This document shows positions 33,733 through 42,861 of a stretch of DNA of 64,000 nucleotides, one piece after another. The notes under the pieces were generated by a model. It made no database searches. It worked only from the letters and a program-made list of their open reading frames with translations, and was not told where the DNA came from. This stretch comes from Gryllotalpicola protaetiae. GTDB taxonomy: Bacteria > Actinomycetota > Actinomycetes > Actinomycetales > Microbacteriaceae. Position numbers and translations under genes: made by a program. How positions within the stretch are numbered: the stretch's first letter is position 1; each line of letters opens with the position of its first letter. The stretch spans positions 1,364,001 to 1,428,000 of the forward strand of contig NZ_CP032624.1 in NCBI RefSeq assembly GCF_003627055.1, in the 5' to 3' direction.

Positions 33733-35364
33733 TCACGCGAGCCACTGCGCGAGGGCGAAGCCCCAGAGGCAGATGACCGCGAGCATCCCGAGGCTGTAGC
33801 CGATCGAGGCGCGCAGGATCTCGCCCTCGCGACCGACCAGACCCACCGCGCCCGCCGCGATCGCGATCGACTGCGGCGACACCACCTTGGCCGCCGTGCC
33901 GCCCGCGGTGTTCGCCGCGATCAGCAGCGCGGGCTCGACCCCGATGTTCTTGGCCGTCGTCACCTGCAGTTGCGCGAACAGCGTGTTGTTGTTCACGACC
34001 GAGCCGGTGATGAACACCCCGAACCAGCCGATCACGGGCGCGAGCAGCGGGAACCACTTGCCCACCGCGGCGAGCGCAGACCCGATCGTCGCCGACCCGC
34101 CAGAGTAGTTCGCGATGTTCGCGAGCACGAGAATCGCGGCGATCAGGGCGAGCGCCACCCACAGAGAGCGCACGGTCGCGACGAATTCGCGAAACAGGAC
34201 GGATGCCCCGAGCTTCGGCATCGTGAAGAACGAGACGATCACCGCCAGCAGGATCGCCGTGCCCGTCGCATTCACGGGCGTGAACGCCCATTGGGCTGTG
34301 ACCACCGCCCCAGAGGCCGTCGTGATGTCGTTGGTGACCCCCGGGATCGACACGTTGACGACGGCGCCGGCGAACGCACCGCCCGGCACGAAGAGGTTCT
34401 TGAACCAGGGCAGGCTCCACACCAGGATGAAGCCGGTCAGGATGTAGAACGGACTCCACGCCACCGCGATCTGGCCTAGCGTGTGGCGAGCGGACACGGG
34501 GGCGACGCCACCGTCTTCGCGGAAGATGCGCCGCGGCTGCCATACCCGCCCGAGCAGGAACACCGCGATCATCGCGCCGAGGCCGCTGCCGATGTCCGCG
34601 AGCTCCGGCCCGAGGAACCACAGCGCGCCCGCCTGCAGCCCGCTGAACACGATGCTCACGACGAGCGCGGCCGGCCACGTCTCGCGCAGCCCGCGCCAGC
34701 CGTCGACGATGACGACGAGCAGGAACGGCACCAGGAAGGTGAGCGGCTGCAGCAGCATCACGAGGTTGTGCGACAGCGTCGTCAGGTCGACGCCACCGAC
34801 CTGCGCGCCGACGATCACCGGGATCCCGACAGCGCCGTACGCCCCCGCCCCGACATTCGCGACGAGGCACAGCATGGCCGCCTTGACCGGCTTGAAGCCG
34901 AGCTGCACGAGCAGCGCCGCGCAGATCGCGATCGGCACGCCGAAGCCGGCGGCCCCCTCGAGGAATCCGCCGAAGCCGAACGCGATCAGCAGCACCTGGA
35001 TGCGCTGGTCGAGCGACACCCCGCCGATCGACGAGCGGATCACCTCGAACCGCCCGCTCGCCACCGACAGCCGGTACAGCCACACGGCCATCACGATGAT
35101 GTACGCGATCGGCCAGATCGCGTTGAGGAAGCCGAGCAGCCCGGCGCCGGCGACGCTGCCGGCCGGCATCCCGAACTCCGTGAGCGCCACCACGACCTCG
35201 GCGACGAGCGCGATCAGCGCCGCGATGATGCCCGAGAGGCGCAGCACCACGAGGCACAGCATGAAGATCAGGATCGGGATGGCTGCCACCAGGGCCGACG
35301 CCCAGCCGGAGCCGAGCGGATCGAGTGGTTGGACGAACACGGGCGGAACCCCCGAATCGGTCAT
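33733..35364 (-). CDS. L-lactate permease family (LctP) transporter
   Basis: A 543-residue membrane carrier with about 13 helices of the LctP family. Diagnostic segments include GFLEGAAGFGVPIAI, ANVGAGAYGAVGIPV and GSVVNNNTLFAQLQ. The ATG at 35364 is preferred; a TTG six bases earlier is possible. It begins seven bases after the aminotransferase stop, so it is the last gene of the pyrimidine-type catabolic operon. That position suggests it moves a short hydroxy- or oxo-acid product, for example 3-hydroxypropionate, rather than only lactate. This is inference. Confidence 0.88.
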   Translation of the reverse strand: MTDSGVPPVFVQPLDPLGSGWASALVAAIPILIFMLCLVVLRLSGIIAALIALVAEVVVALTEFGMPAGSVAGAGLLGFLNAIWPIAYIIVMAVWLYRLSVASGRFEVIRSSIGGVSLDQRIQVLLIAFGFGGFLEGAAGFGVPIAICAALLVQLGFKPVKAAMLCLVANVGAGAYGAVGIPVIVGAQVGGVDLTTLSHNLVMLLQPLTFLVPFLLVVIVDGWRGLRETWPAALVVSIVFSGLQAGALWFLGPELADIGSGLGAMIAVFLLGRVWQPRRIFREDGGVAPVSARHTLGQIAVAWSPFYILTGFILVWSLPWFKNLFVPGGAFAGAVVNVSIPGVTNDITTASGAVVTAQWAFTPVNATGTAILLAVIVSFFTMPKLGASVLFREFVATVRSLWVALALIAAILVLANIANYSGGSATIGSALAAVGKWFPLLAPVIGWFGVFITGSVVNNNTLFAQLQVTTAKNIGVEPALLIAANTAGGTAAKVVSPQSIAIAAGAVGLVGREGEILRASIGYSLGMLAVICLWGFALAQWLA

Positions 35365-35370
35365 CGACAA

Positions 35371-36702
35371 CTAGGAAAGACGAATCTCACTCAGAACCGC
35401 ATCGTAGTGACCGAATGCCTCCGAAATCTCACCTTCCGTGACGACAAGCGGAGGAACGACATGAATCCGGTTGTTCTGCACGAACGGCAGCACACCGCGG
35501 CCGACGAGGGCCGAGCGGATGCCTGCCATGACGGCGTCCGGCAGGGGAGCGCGGCTCGCGGCATCCGCCACCAGCTCCATCGCCCAGAAGCAGCCGAGCC
35601 CGCGCACCTCGCCGATCAGCTCGGGGTGCTTCGCCTTGAGCGCGTCGAGCGCGGGGCCGATCGCGACGTCGCCGATGCGCTTCGCGTTCTCGACGATGCC
35701 CTCGTCGGTCATGGCCTCAATGGTGGCCACGACGGACGCGGCGGCGAGCGGATGCCCCGAGTACGTGAGCCCGCCGGGGAAGACCCGCTCGTCGAACGCG
35801 TGCGCGATCGCCGGCGGGATGATGACGCCGCCCATCGGCACATAGCCCGAGTTGACGCCCTTCGCGAAGGTGATCAGGTCGGGGGTGACACCGAAGCCCT
35901 GGTGCGCGAACCACTCGCCCGTGCGCCCGAAGCCCGCCATCACCTCGTCGGCGATGAGCACGATGCCGTAGCGGGTCGCGAGCTCGCGCACGCCCTCGAG
36001 ATAGCCGGGCGGTGGCACCAAGATGCCCGCCGTGCCCGGCACCGTCTCGATGAGCAGCGCGGCGATCGTGTCGGGGCCTTCTGCCTGGATGACGCGCTCG
36101 AGGTGGTGCAGGGCGCGCTCGGATTCCTGCTCCTCGGTCTCGGCCCAGAACTCGCTGCGGTAGAGGTACGGGCCGAAGAAGTGCACGTGGCCGCGAGCGT
36201 ACTGGTTGGGCATCCGCCGCCAGTCGCCGGTCGCGACGATCGCCGCACCCGTGTTGCCGTGATAGCTGCGGTAGGTGGAGAGCACGGTGTCGCGCCCGGT
36301 GTAGAGCCGGGCGAGGCGGATCGCGTTCTCGTTCGCGTCCGCCCCGCCGTTGGTGAAGAAGACCTTCTCGAACTCGGCGCCCGTGAGGTTCGCCTTCTCG
36401 ACGATCAGCTGCGCTGCACGGCCCCTGGCGAGGTTCGCGTGCTTCGGGTCGATCGTGGTCAGCACGTCGGCCTGCGCCTTGATCGCCGCGACGACCTTGG
36501 GGTGCTGGTAGCCGATGTTGACGTTGACGAGCTGGCTGGACATGTCGAGGTACTGCGTTCCCTCGAAGTCCCAGAGCCGGGCGCCCTCACCGCCCGCGAA
36601 GACGAGCGGATTCAACGCCCCCTGCGCCGACCAGGAGTGGAACACGTGCGCGCGATCGAGGTCGCGGGCGAGCTGCTGGTCGGCTGGGTCGAGTTCGGTC
36701 AT
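35371..36702 (-). CDS. Class III aminotransferase (beta-alanine:2-oxoacid type)
   Basis: A 443-residue PLP enzyme of the omega-aminotransferase group. The PLP lysine is in DLITFAKGVNSGYVP, the cofactor Asp in LIADEVMAGFGRTGEW, with TNGGADANENAIRLAR and YRSYHGNTGAAI in the expected places. In this operon it would convert beta-alanine, the product of uracil degradation, to malonate semialdehyde. The same frame stays open upstream for hundreds of codons, but that part runs over the binding-protein and permease genes and is not coding. Confidence 0.88.
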   Translation of the reverse strand: MTELDPADQQLARDLDRAHVFHSWSAQGALNPLVFAGGEGARLWDFEGTQYLDMSSQLVNVNIGYQHPKVVAAIKAQADVLTTIDPKHANLARGRAAQLIVEKANLTGAEFEKVFFTNGGADANENAIRLARLYTGRDTVLSTYRSYHGNTGAAIVATGDWRRMPNQYARGHVHFFGPYLYRSEFWAETEEQESERALHHLERVIQAEGPDTIAALLIETVPGTAGILVPPPGYLEGVRELATRYGIVLIADEVMAGFGRTGEWFAHQGFGVTPDLITFAKGVNSGYVPMGGVIIPPAIAHAFDERVFPGGLTYSGHPLAAASVVATIEAMTDEGIVENAKRIGDVAIGPALDALKAKHPELIGEVRGLGCFWAMELVADAASRAPLPDAVMAGIRSALVGRGVLPFVQNNRIHVVPPLVVTEGEISEAFGHYDAVLSEIRLS

Positions 36703-36713
36703 GGGGCTATCTT

Positions 36714-37865
36714 CTACTTCCCGCCGGGCTGGAGCGTCACGGTCTCGGGCTTGAAGTCCTCGCCCGTGACGTCGACTCCCTGCTTCTTGAGGTCGGCGAG
36801 CGCTTCGTCGACGTAGGTGTTCGTGTAGGCATCCGAATCGGGCTTGGCTGTGATGACGGTCGCGCCGCTGCCGTTCTTGGTGTGCAGCGCGATGTCGACG
36901 GTCTGATCCCAGGTCTTCGTGTCGATCTTGCCCACGCCGTCGGGCGACGGCCAGATCAGCTTGTCGACCTCGTTGGTCTGCCAGGTCTGGTGGCTGAGGC
37001 CGAGCTGACTGCCCGCGGCGACGACGTCGGCCGCGGTCTGGTCGATGTGGTCGCGGGCGTAGACCCAGCCCTTGAGCGTCGCCTCGATGACCTTGGTGGT
37101 CTGCTTCTGATAGGCCTTGTCGTTCTTCAGCTTGTTGCTGTCGGCCCACAGGCCGTCCTGGTACATGCCGAAGCCGAGGTCGGACCAGTCGAGGATGTTG
37201 AGGTCGTCGAGCGTGTACAGCTTGCCGGTCTTCGGGTTCGTCGACTCGAGCACCTGCGCCAGCTCGTTGTACGTCATCGCCTGGGCGGCCTTGATGTCGC
37301 CGTCGAGGAAGGCGTTCATGTCGAAGCCCTGCTGCACGATGGTGACGTCCTTCGCGGGGTCGAGGCCCGACTTCGTCATGGCGGCGTACGGCTCGAACTC
37401 GTTGCCGCCGCCCCAGCTGCCGACCGTCTTGCCCTTCAGGTCCTTGACCGAGGTGATGTCGTTCGACTTGAAGGAGATCTGCAGGGTGCCGGAGCGCTGG
37501 AAGATCTGGGCGACGTCGGTGATCGCGGCGCCCTGCTCGCGCGAGGCGAGCGCCTTGGGCGCCCACGCGATCGCGTAGTCGACGGCGCCGTTGGCGAGCT
37601 GGGTCTGCGGCACGATGTCGCCGCCGGCCGGGACGAGCGTGACATCCAGCCCCTCGTCCTTGTAGTAGCCCTGCTTGACCGCCTCGACGTAGCCGGCGAA
37701 CTGGGCCTGCACGGCCCACTGCAGCTGGATCTTGACGGGGGTGAGCCCGGCCTTCGTCGTAGCCTTGCCGGTCGAGGCGGGGGTGCTCGAGCAGCCGACG
37801 AGAAGGGCGGCGGCCGCCGCGGCGGCGCCGGCGAGCGCGATGGCTCGGCGCGTGCTGTGTTTCAT
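36714..37865 (-). CDS. NMT1/THI5-like ABC substrate-binding lipoprotein
   Basis: A 383-residue lipoprotein. The signal peptide ends at lipobox LLVGC, after which the solute-binding fold begins LTPVKIQLQWAVQAQFAGYVEAVKQGYYKDEGLDVTLVP. This NMT1/THI5-like family binds pyrimidine-like rings in the thiamine-precursor system and formyl-aminopyrimidines in other bacteria, consistent with a pyrimidine importer. The ATG at 37865 has GGAG seven bases upstream; four earlier codons are not needed. Confidence 0.9.
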   Translation of the reverse strand: MKHSTRRAIALAGAAAAAAALLVGCSSTPASTGKATTKAGLTPVKIQLQWAVQAQFAGYVEAVKQGYYKDEGLDVTLVPAGGDIVPQTQLANGAVDYAIAWAPKALASREQGAAITDVAQIFQRSGTLQISFKSNDITSVKDLKGKTVGSWGGGNEFEPYAAMTKSGLDPAKDVTIVQQGFDMNAFLDGDIKAAQAMTYNELAQVLESTNPKTGKLYTLDDLNILDWSDLGFGMYQDGLWADSNKLKNDKAYQKQTTKVIEATLKGWVYARDHIDQTAADVVAAGSQLGLSHQTWQTNEVDKLIWPSPDGVGKIDTKTWDQTVDIALHTKNGSGATVITAKPDSDAYTNTYVDEALADLKKQGVDVTGEDFKPETVTLQPGGK

Positions 37866-37934
37866 GAGTTGCTCCAATCGGGGTGCGGTTCCGTGGTGCG
37901 GGGGGTGGTGCGAGGTGAGGTGTGTGACGGGCGC

Positions 37935-38708
37935 TCAGGTGCCGCGCCCTCTCGTCACCGCCTTCTCGAGGCCGAGGGTGACGAGGTAGAAGACGAGTCC
38001 GACGACGATCGCGCCGAACACGTACGCCCACGCGGCGGCGTAGCCGCTGTTCGCGGCGGCCGAGGTGATGAGCGAGCCGAGGCCGGTCTGCGGGCCGCCG
38101 AAGTATTCGGCGACGAGCGCCGAGATGACGGCGAGCGAGGCGGCGACGTTGATGCCGGAGAACAAGTACGGCAGCGCGCCCGGCAGGGTGACCGCTCTGG
38201 TCGCCTGCCAGGGGCTCGCGGCGTACGCCGTCATCAGCTCGCGGTGCACGGGCTTCACCTGGCGCAGCCCGCGCAGCGTGTTGAGGAAGACCGGTGCGAA
38301 GGCCGCGATGCCCGCCACGATCTGGCGCGGCAGCTGCGAGCCGGCGCCGAACATCGTGTACAGCACGGGCGCAACGGCGACGATCGGCAGCACCGCGATG
38401 GCGGCGACGATCGGCGCGCTCAGGTGGTCGAAGACGCGCACGGCCGCGGCGATCGCCGCCAGCACGAGCGCGACGACCGTGCCGGCGACGAGCCCGACGA
38501 GCGCGTTGCCGCCGGTGACCAGCGAGGCGTGCCAGATGAGCGCCGGGTTGTGGGTGATCATCTGCCAGATCGCGCTCGGCGCCGGCAGCAGGAACGGCTT
38601 GATCTGCGCGCCGACGACGAACGCCTGCCAGGCGGCGATCAGCAGCACGCCGAACACGACGGGCGGCAGCACGGTGCGCCACGCGGTGCCGAGCCACGAC
38701 CGGTTCAT
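37935..38708 (-). CDS. ABC importer permease (SsuC/ThiX-like) 2
   Basis: A 257-residue permease with about six helices and an EAA-type loop (MTAYAASPWQATRAVTLPGALPYLFSGINVA). It overlaps the ATPase gene by ATGA. With the other permease it would form a two-subunit channel for the binding protein that follows. Confidence 0.88.
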   Translation of the reverse strand: MNRSWLGTAWRTVLPPVVFGVLLIAAWQAFVVGAQIKPFLLPAPSAIWQMITHNPALIWHASLVTGGNALVGLVAGTVVALVLAAIAAAVRVFDHLSAPIVAAIAVLPIVAVAPVLYTMFGAGSQLPRQIVAGIAAFAPVFLNTLRGLRQVKPVHRELMTAYAASPWQATRAVTLPGALPYLFSGINVAASLAVISALVAEYFGGPQTGLGSLITSAAANSGYAAAWAYVFGAIVVGLVFYLVTLGLEKAVTRGRGT

Positions 38709-39508
38709 CGCGTCTCGACCCCCACGGGCAGGCTCGCGCCGTCGCCATGCAGCGCCTCGCGCACGGCGGTGACGGTGGCGTAGAAATCTGCGCTCTCCCG
38801 CAGTCGTTCACCGCGGTCGGATGCCGGACCCAGCCTCACCTCGATGACCCTCGTCACCCGCCCAGGCCGCGGCGTCATCACGACGACGCGGTCAGAGAGG
38901 AACACCGCCTCGGGGATCGAGTGGGTCACGAACACGACGGCCGCGCCGGTCTCGGCGCAGAGCCGCACGAGTTCGGTCTGCATGCGCTCGCGGGTCATCT
39001 CGTCGAGGGCGCCGAACGGTTCGTCCATCAGCAGCAGCCGCGGCTTCTCGGCGAGGGCGCGCGCGATCGCGACGCGCTGCTGCATGCCGCCGGAGAGCTG
39101 GTCGGGGTAGTGGCCGGCGAACTCCTCGAGGCCGACGAGGGCGAGCAGCTCGGCGACGCGCGACTTGCGGGCGGATGCCGGCACCTTGTGCAGCTCGAGC
39201 GGCAGCCCGATGTTCGCGGCGACCGTGCGCCACGGCAGCAGCCCGGCCTGCTGGAAGGCGATGCCGTAGTCCTGGTCGAGACGCGCCCGCCTGGCGGTCT
39301 TGCCGAACACGCTGACCGTGCCAGAGGTGGGCTCGTCGAGGTCGGCGATGAGGCGCAGCAGCGTGCTCTTGCCGCATCCGCTCGGCCCGATCAGCGACAC
39401 GAACTCGCCGGGCGCGACCGAAAGGCTCACGTCGTCGAGCGCGGTCACCGAGCTGCGGGCCGCCGCGAACACGCGGGTGACGTTCTCGACCTCTACGACG
39501 GCGGTCAT
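38705..39508 (-). CDS. ABC importer ATPase (SsuB/TauB-like)
   Basis: A 267-residue ATPase: Walker A LIGPSGCGKSTLL, Q-loop IAFQQAGLLPW, signature QLSGGMQQRVAIARALA, Walker B LLLMDEPFGALDEMTR and switch His VTHSIPEAV. This is the nitrate/sulfonate/taurine importer class. The ATG at 39508 overlaps the upstream permease stop. Energises pyrimidine-type uptake by inference from the operon. Confidence 0.92.
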   Translation of the reverse strand: MTAVVEVENVTRVFAAARSSVTALDDVSLSVAPGEFVSLIGPSGCGKSTLLRLIADLDEPTSGTVSVFGKTARRARLDQDYGIAFQQAGLLPWRTVAANIGLPLELHKVPASARKSRVAELLALVGLEEFAGHYPDQLSGGMQQRVAIARALAEKPRLLLMDEPFGALDEMTRERMQTELVRLCAETGAAVVFVTHSIPEAVFLSDRVVVMTPRPGRVTRVIEVRLGPASDRGERLRESADFYATVTAVREALHGDGASLPVGVETR

Positions 39509-40386
39509 GCCGACTCCTCCGTTCTGCGGAACCTGCCGAGGCCCAGGCCGATGAGCGACACCAGGCCGGCGACGACGAGCCCGACGGCGACCGCGCCGAT
39601 GATCGCGTCCCACGGCTTGGCCGGGTCGCCGCCCGACGCGATGCCGTAGGCGAGGATCGTGCGGCCGATGCCACCCTGCATTCCGGTCGACACCTCGGCG
39701 ACGATCGCGCCGACGACGGCCGCCGCCGCCGCGACGCGCAGTGCGGGCAGCAGGTAGGTGACGGCGGCGGGCAGCCTCAGATGCCAGAGCGTGCGCCACC
39801 ACCCGGCCGCGAAGCTGCGGAACAACTCGAGCTGCGTCGCGGGCGCCGAGCGCAGCCCGCGCAGGAGCCCCACCGAGATCGGGAAGAAGGCGAGGTAGCC
39901 GGCGATCGCGGCCACCGACATCCACTGCTTCCACACGAAGTCGCCCGCGTGGATCTGCGATCCCCACGTGACCACGAGCGGCGCGAGCGCGATGAGCGGC
40001 ACGGTCTGGCTCAGGATGACGAACGGGAGGATCGCCCGCTCGGCGAGCCGCCACGACACCATCAGCAGCGCGAGCAGCGCACCCAGGATCACGCCGGCCG
40101 CCCAGCCGCATGCCGCGATTCCGAGGCTGATGAGGCTCGCGCGCAGCACCGCGGAGAGGACGGTCGGCGAGCCCGCCGACGAGTCGACCGGCTGGCCGTA
40201 GCGCTGGAACATCGACCACAGGTGCGGCATCGCGAGATCGCTCGTGCGCGGCAGCACGACCGTCTGCCCCCAGTGCACGCCGTCGGCCGGCCCGACCGCC
40301 TTGTAGAGCTCCCACAGGGCGGCGAGCAGAAGTATGCCGCCGAAGGCATACAGGACGCGGCGGGCGACGACGGGCATGGGCGTCAC
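39505..40386 (-). CDS. ABC importer permease (SsuC/ThiX-like) 1
   Basis: A 293-residue permease with about six membrane helices and an EAA-type loop (ELFRSFAAGWWRTLWHLRLPAAVTYLLPALRVA). The GTG at 40386 overlaps the LLM gene's stop (GTGA); the ATG at 40377 three codons later is equally possible and has better spacing from a GAAGG. It is the first transporter gene in the operon. Confidence 0.87.
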   Translation of the reverse strand: MTPMPVVARRVLYAFGGILLLAALWELYKAVGPADGVHWGQTVVLPRTSDLAMPHLWSMFQRYGQPVDSSAGSPTVLSAVLRASLISLGIAACGWAAGVILGALLALLMVSWRLAERAILPFVILSQTVPLIALAPLVVTWGSQIHAGDFVWKQWMSVAAIAGYLAFFPISVGLLRGLRSAPATQLELFRSFAAGWWRTLWHLRLPAAVTYLLPALRVAAAAAVVGAIVAEVSTGMQGGIGRTILAYGIASGGDPAKPWDAIIGAVAVGLVVAGLVSLIGLGLGRFRRTEESA

Positions 40387-41402
40387 GCCTTCGCGATCAC
40401 GTGCTCGGAGACCGCGGGGATCACCGTCTCGCCGTAGACCCGCAGCGTCTCCTCCTTGTTGTCGTGCTGCAGGTAGCCGGCGAACTGGGTGACGCCTAGC
40501 TCTTTGAGGGCCGTGAGCTTCTCGATGTGAGCGGATGCCGGACCGAGCACACACAGCCGGTCGACAATCTCGTCGGGCACGAACGCCGTGTGCGTGTTGC
40601 CGGCGCGGCCGTGCTGGTTGTAGTCGTAGCCCTCCCGCGCCTTCACGTAGTCGACGAGCACCTGCGGAACGGCGCCGCCGTCCTCGCCGTAGCGCTTCAC
40701 GATGTCGGCGATGTGGTTGCCGACCATGCCGCCGAACCAGCGGGTCTGCTCGCGCTGGTGGGTGAGCTCGTCGCCGATGTACATCGGGGCTGAGACGCAG
40801 ATGGCGAGGGATTCCGGATCGCGGCCCGCTTTGCGTGCGGCATCCTTCACTGCTTTGATCATCCACTCGGCCACGTCGAGATCTGCCAGCTGCAGGATGA
40901 AGCCGTCGCCCACCTCGCCCGTGAGCTTGAGAGCCTGCGGGCCGTACGCCGCGACCCATACCGGCAGCTCGCTGCCCTTCGACCACGGGAAGCGGAGCGT
41001 CGAGCCCTTGTACTCGACCGAGCGCGAGTTGCCGAGCTCGCGGATCACGTGGATCGCCTCGCGCAGCTCGGCCATCGTCACCGGCTTGCCGTTGGTGACC
41101 CGCACCGCCGAGTCGCCGCGGCCGATGCCGCACACGGTGCGGTTGCCGTACAGCTCGTTGAGGGTGGCGAAGACGGAAGCCGTCACCGTCCAGTCCCGCG
41201 TGGCGGGGTTCGTGACGAACGGGCCCACTTTGATGCGGTGGGTGCGGGCGAGGATCTGCGAGTGGATGACGTATGGCTCCTCCCACAGCAGGTGGGAGTC
41301 GAACGTCCACGCGTGGCTGAAGCCGTACTGTTCGGCGAGCTCGGCGAGGTGGATCACCCTGCTCGCGGGCGGGTCGGTCTGGAGGACGACGCCGAAGTCC
41401 AT
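40383..41402 (-). CDS. LLM-class flavin/F420-dependent oxidoreductase of the pyrimidine operon
   Basis: A 339-residue luciferase-like TIM-barrel protein (TIGR03842-type). Visible family features are GFSHAWTFDSHLLWEEPY, GPFVTNPATRDWTVTAS, CGIGRGDSAVRV and VWVAAYGPQALKLTGEVGDGFILQ. It sits directly behind dihydropyrimidinase and no PreT/PreA dehydrogenase is present, so the simplest inference is that it supplies dihydropyrimidine by F420H2-dependent reduction of uracil or thymine. An alternative is a RutA-like FMN monooxygenase, but that ring-opening route would make dihydropyrimidinase unnecessary. AGG is correctly spaced before the ATG at 41402. Confidence 0.85.
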   Translation of the reverse strand: MDFGVVLQTDPPASRVIHLAELAEQYGFSHAWTFDSHLLWEEPYVIHSQILARTHRIKVGPFVTNPATRDWTVTASVFATLNELYGNRTVCGIGRGDSAVRVTNGKPVTMAELREAIHVIRELGNSRSVEYKGSTLRFPWSKGSELPVWVAAYGPQALKLTGEVGDGFILQLADLDVAEWMIKAVKDAARKAGRDPESLAICVSAPMYIGDELTHQREQTRWFGGMVGNHIADIVKRYGEDGGAVPQVLVDYVKAREGYDYNQHGRAGNTHTAFVPDEIVDRLCVLGPASAHIEKLTALKELGVTQFAGYLQHDNKEETLRVYGETVIPAVSEHVIAKA

Positions 41403-41422
41403 GGTCTGGCCTGCCGTTCCCG

Positions 41423-42853
41423 CTAGACCAGGTACTGGCTCAGGCCGCGCTTGATGAACGAGCCGTCGCCCTTGGCGCCCCGGTAGCCCCCCTTGTCGAC
41501 GATGACCCTGCCGCGGGACAGGACCGTGTCGACGCCGCCGTCGATCTCGAAGCCCTCCCACGCGGAGTAGTCCATGTTCATGTGGTGCGTCTTCGCGCTG
41601 ATCGTGGTGTGGGCGTTCGGGTCGTAGATGACGACGTCGGCATCCGCCCCGGGCTGGATGACGCCCTTCTTGCCGTAGAAGCCGAACATGCGGGCCGGGG
41701 TGGTCGAGGTCAGCTCGACCCAGCGGGGCAGTGAGATCTCGCCGAGCACAACGCCCTGGTAGATCAGGTCGAGGCGGTGCTCGACCGAGCCGATGCCGTT
41801 CGGGATCTTGGCGAAGTTGCCGAGGCCCAGCTCCTTCTGGTCTTTCATGCAGAACGGACAGTGGTCGGTCGAGATGACCTGCAGGTCGTTCGTCCGCAGG
41901 CCCTGCCACATGTGGTTCTGATGGCCTTCCGCGCGGCTGCGCAGAGGCGTCGAGCACACCCACTTGGCGCCCTCGAAGCTGCCCCACTCGTCGCTCTGCG
42001 CGCCGAGCTGCTCTTCGAGGCTCAGGTAGAGGTACTGCGGGCAGGTCTCGGCGAACACGTTCTGGCCGCGGTCGCGGGCCGCCGCGATCTCTTCGACGGC
42101 CTGCTTCGCGCTGACGTGCACGACGTAGAGCGGCGCGCCGGTCATGCCGGCGTAGGAGATGGCGCGGTGCGTCGCCTCGGCCTCGGTCTGCCAGGGGCGG
42201 GTCGTGCCGTGGTAGTACGGCGCGGTCTCGCCGCGGGCGAGCGCCTGCTGCTGCAGCACGTCGATGACGGCGCCGTTCTCGGCGTGCATCATGATCATCG
42301 AGCCGGTGTCTGCGGCCTTCTGCATGGCCTTGACGATCTGGCCGTCATCCGACAGGAACACGCCCTTGTAGGCCATGAAGAGCTTGAAGCTCGTCACGCC
42401 CTCCTTGATCAGCTCGTCCATCGCGGTGAGCGAGCTGTCCTGGACGTCCGAGAGGATCTGGTGGAATCCGTAGTCGATCGCGCAGTTGCCCGCCGCCTTC
42501 TCGTGCCACAGCGCGTACTGGTCGAGCGGGTTCTCGCCCGCGTACTGCACGACGAAGTCGACGATCGTGGTCGTTCCGCCGTGCGCGGCTGCGCGCGTGC
42601 CGGTCTCGAAGGTGTCGGACGCGAAGGTGCCGCCGAACGGCATCTCCATGTGGGTGTGCGCGTCGACGCCGCCGGGGATCACATACTTCCCCTGCGCATC
42701 GATGACGGTGTCGACGGATGCTTTGAGGTCAGGGCCGAGCAGCTGGGAGCCGGGCGCCAGAACCGCGGCGATCGTCTCGCCGTCGATGAGCACGTCGGCG
42801 GCCACGGTGCCCGTCGCGTTGACGACGGTGCCGTTCGTGATGAGTGTGGTCAT
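41423..42853 (-). CDS. hydA: Dihydropyrimidinase (D-hydantoinase)
   Basis: A 476-residue cyclic amidohydrolase that opens dihydrouracil or dihydrothymine to the N-carbamoyl-beta-amino acid. The metal site is complete: His66 and His68 in GGVDAHTHMEM, the carboxylated Lys157 in SFKLFMAYKG, His in IMMHAENG and VVHVSA, and Asp in VISTDHCPF. Length and motifs match dihydropyrimidinase rather than allantoinase or dihydroorotase. AGGAGG lies six bases before the ATG. The preceding gene encodes the next enzyme in the pathway. Confidence 0.92.
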   Translation of the reverse strand: MTTLITNGTVVNATGTVAADVLIDGETIAAVLAPGSQLLGPDLKASVDTVIDAQGKYVIPGGVDAHTHMEMPFGGTFASDTFETGTRAAAHGGTTTIVDFVVQYAGENPLDQYALWHEKAAGNCAIDYGFHQILSDVQDSSLTAMDELIKEGVTSFKLFMAYKGVFLSDDGQIVKAMQKAADTGSMIMMHAENGAVIDVLQQQALARGETAPYYHGTTRPWQTEAEATHRAISYAGMTGAPLYVVHVSAKQAVEEIAAARDRGQNVFAETCPQYLYLSLEEQLGAQSDEWGSFEGAKWVCSTPLRSRAEGHQNHMWQGLRTNDLQVISTDHCPFCMKDQKELGLGNFAKIPNGIGSVEHRLDLIYQGVVLGEISLPRWVELTSTTPARMFGFYGKKGVIQPGADADVVIYDPNAHTTISAKTHHMNMDYSAWEGFEIDGGVDTVLSRGRVIVDKGGYRGAKGDGSFIKRGLSQYLV

Positions 42854-42861
42854 CGCTCCTC

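Noticed and set aside
35371-38811. One uninterrupted minus-strand frame of over 1100 codons
   Set aside because: Only the first 443 codons after 36702 code for a protein (aminotransferase). The rest runs, out of frame, over the binding-protein and permease genes, which have clear motifs in their own frames; long open frames are expected by chance at this GC content.
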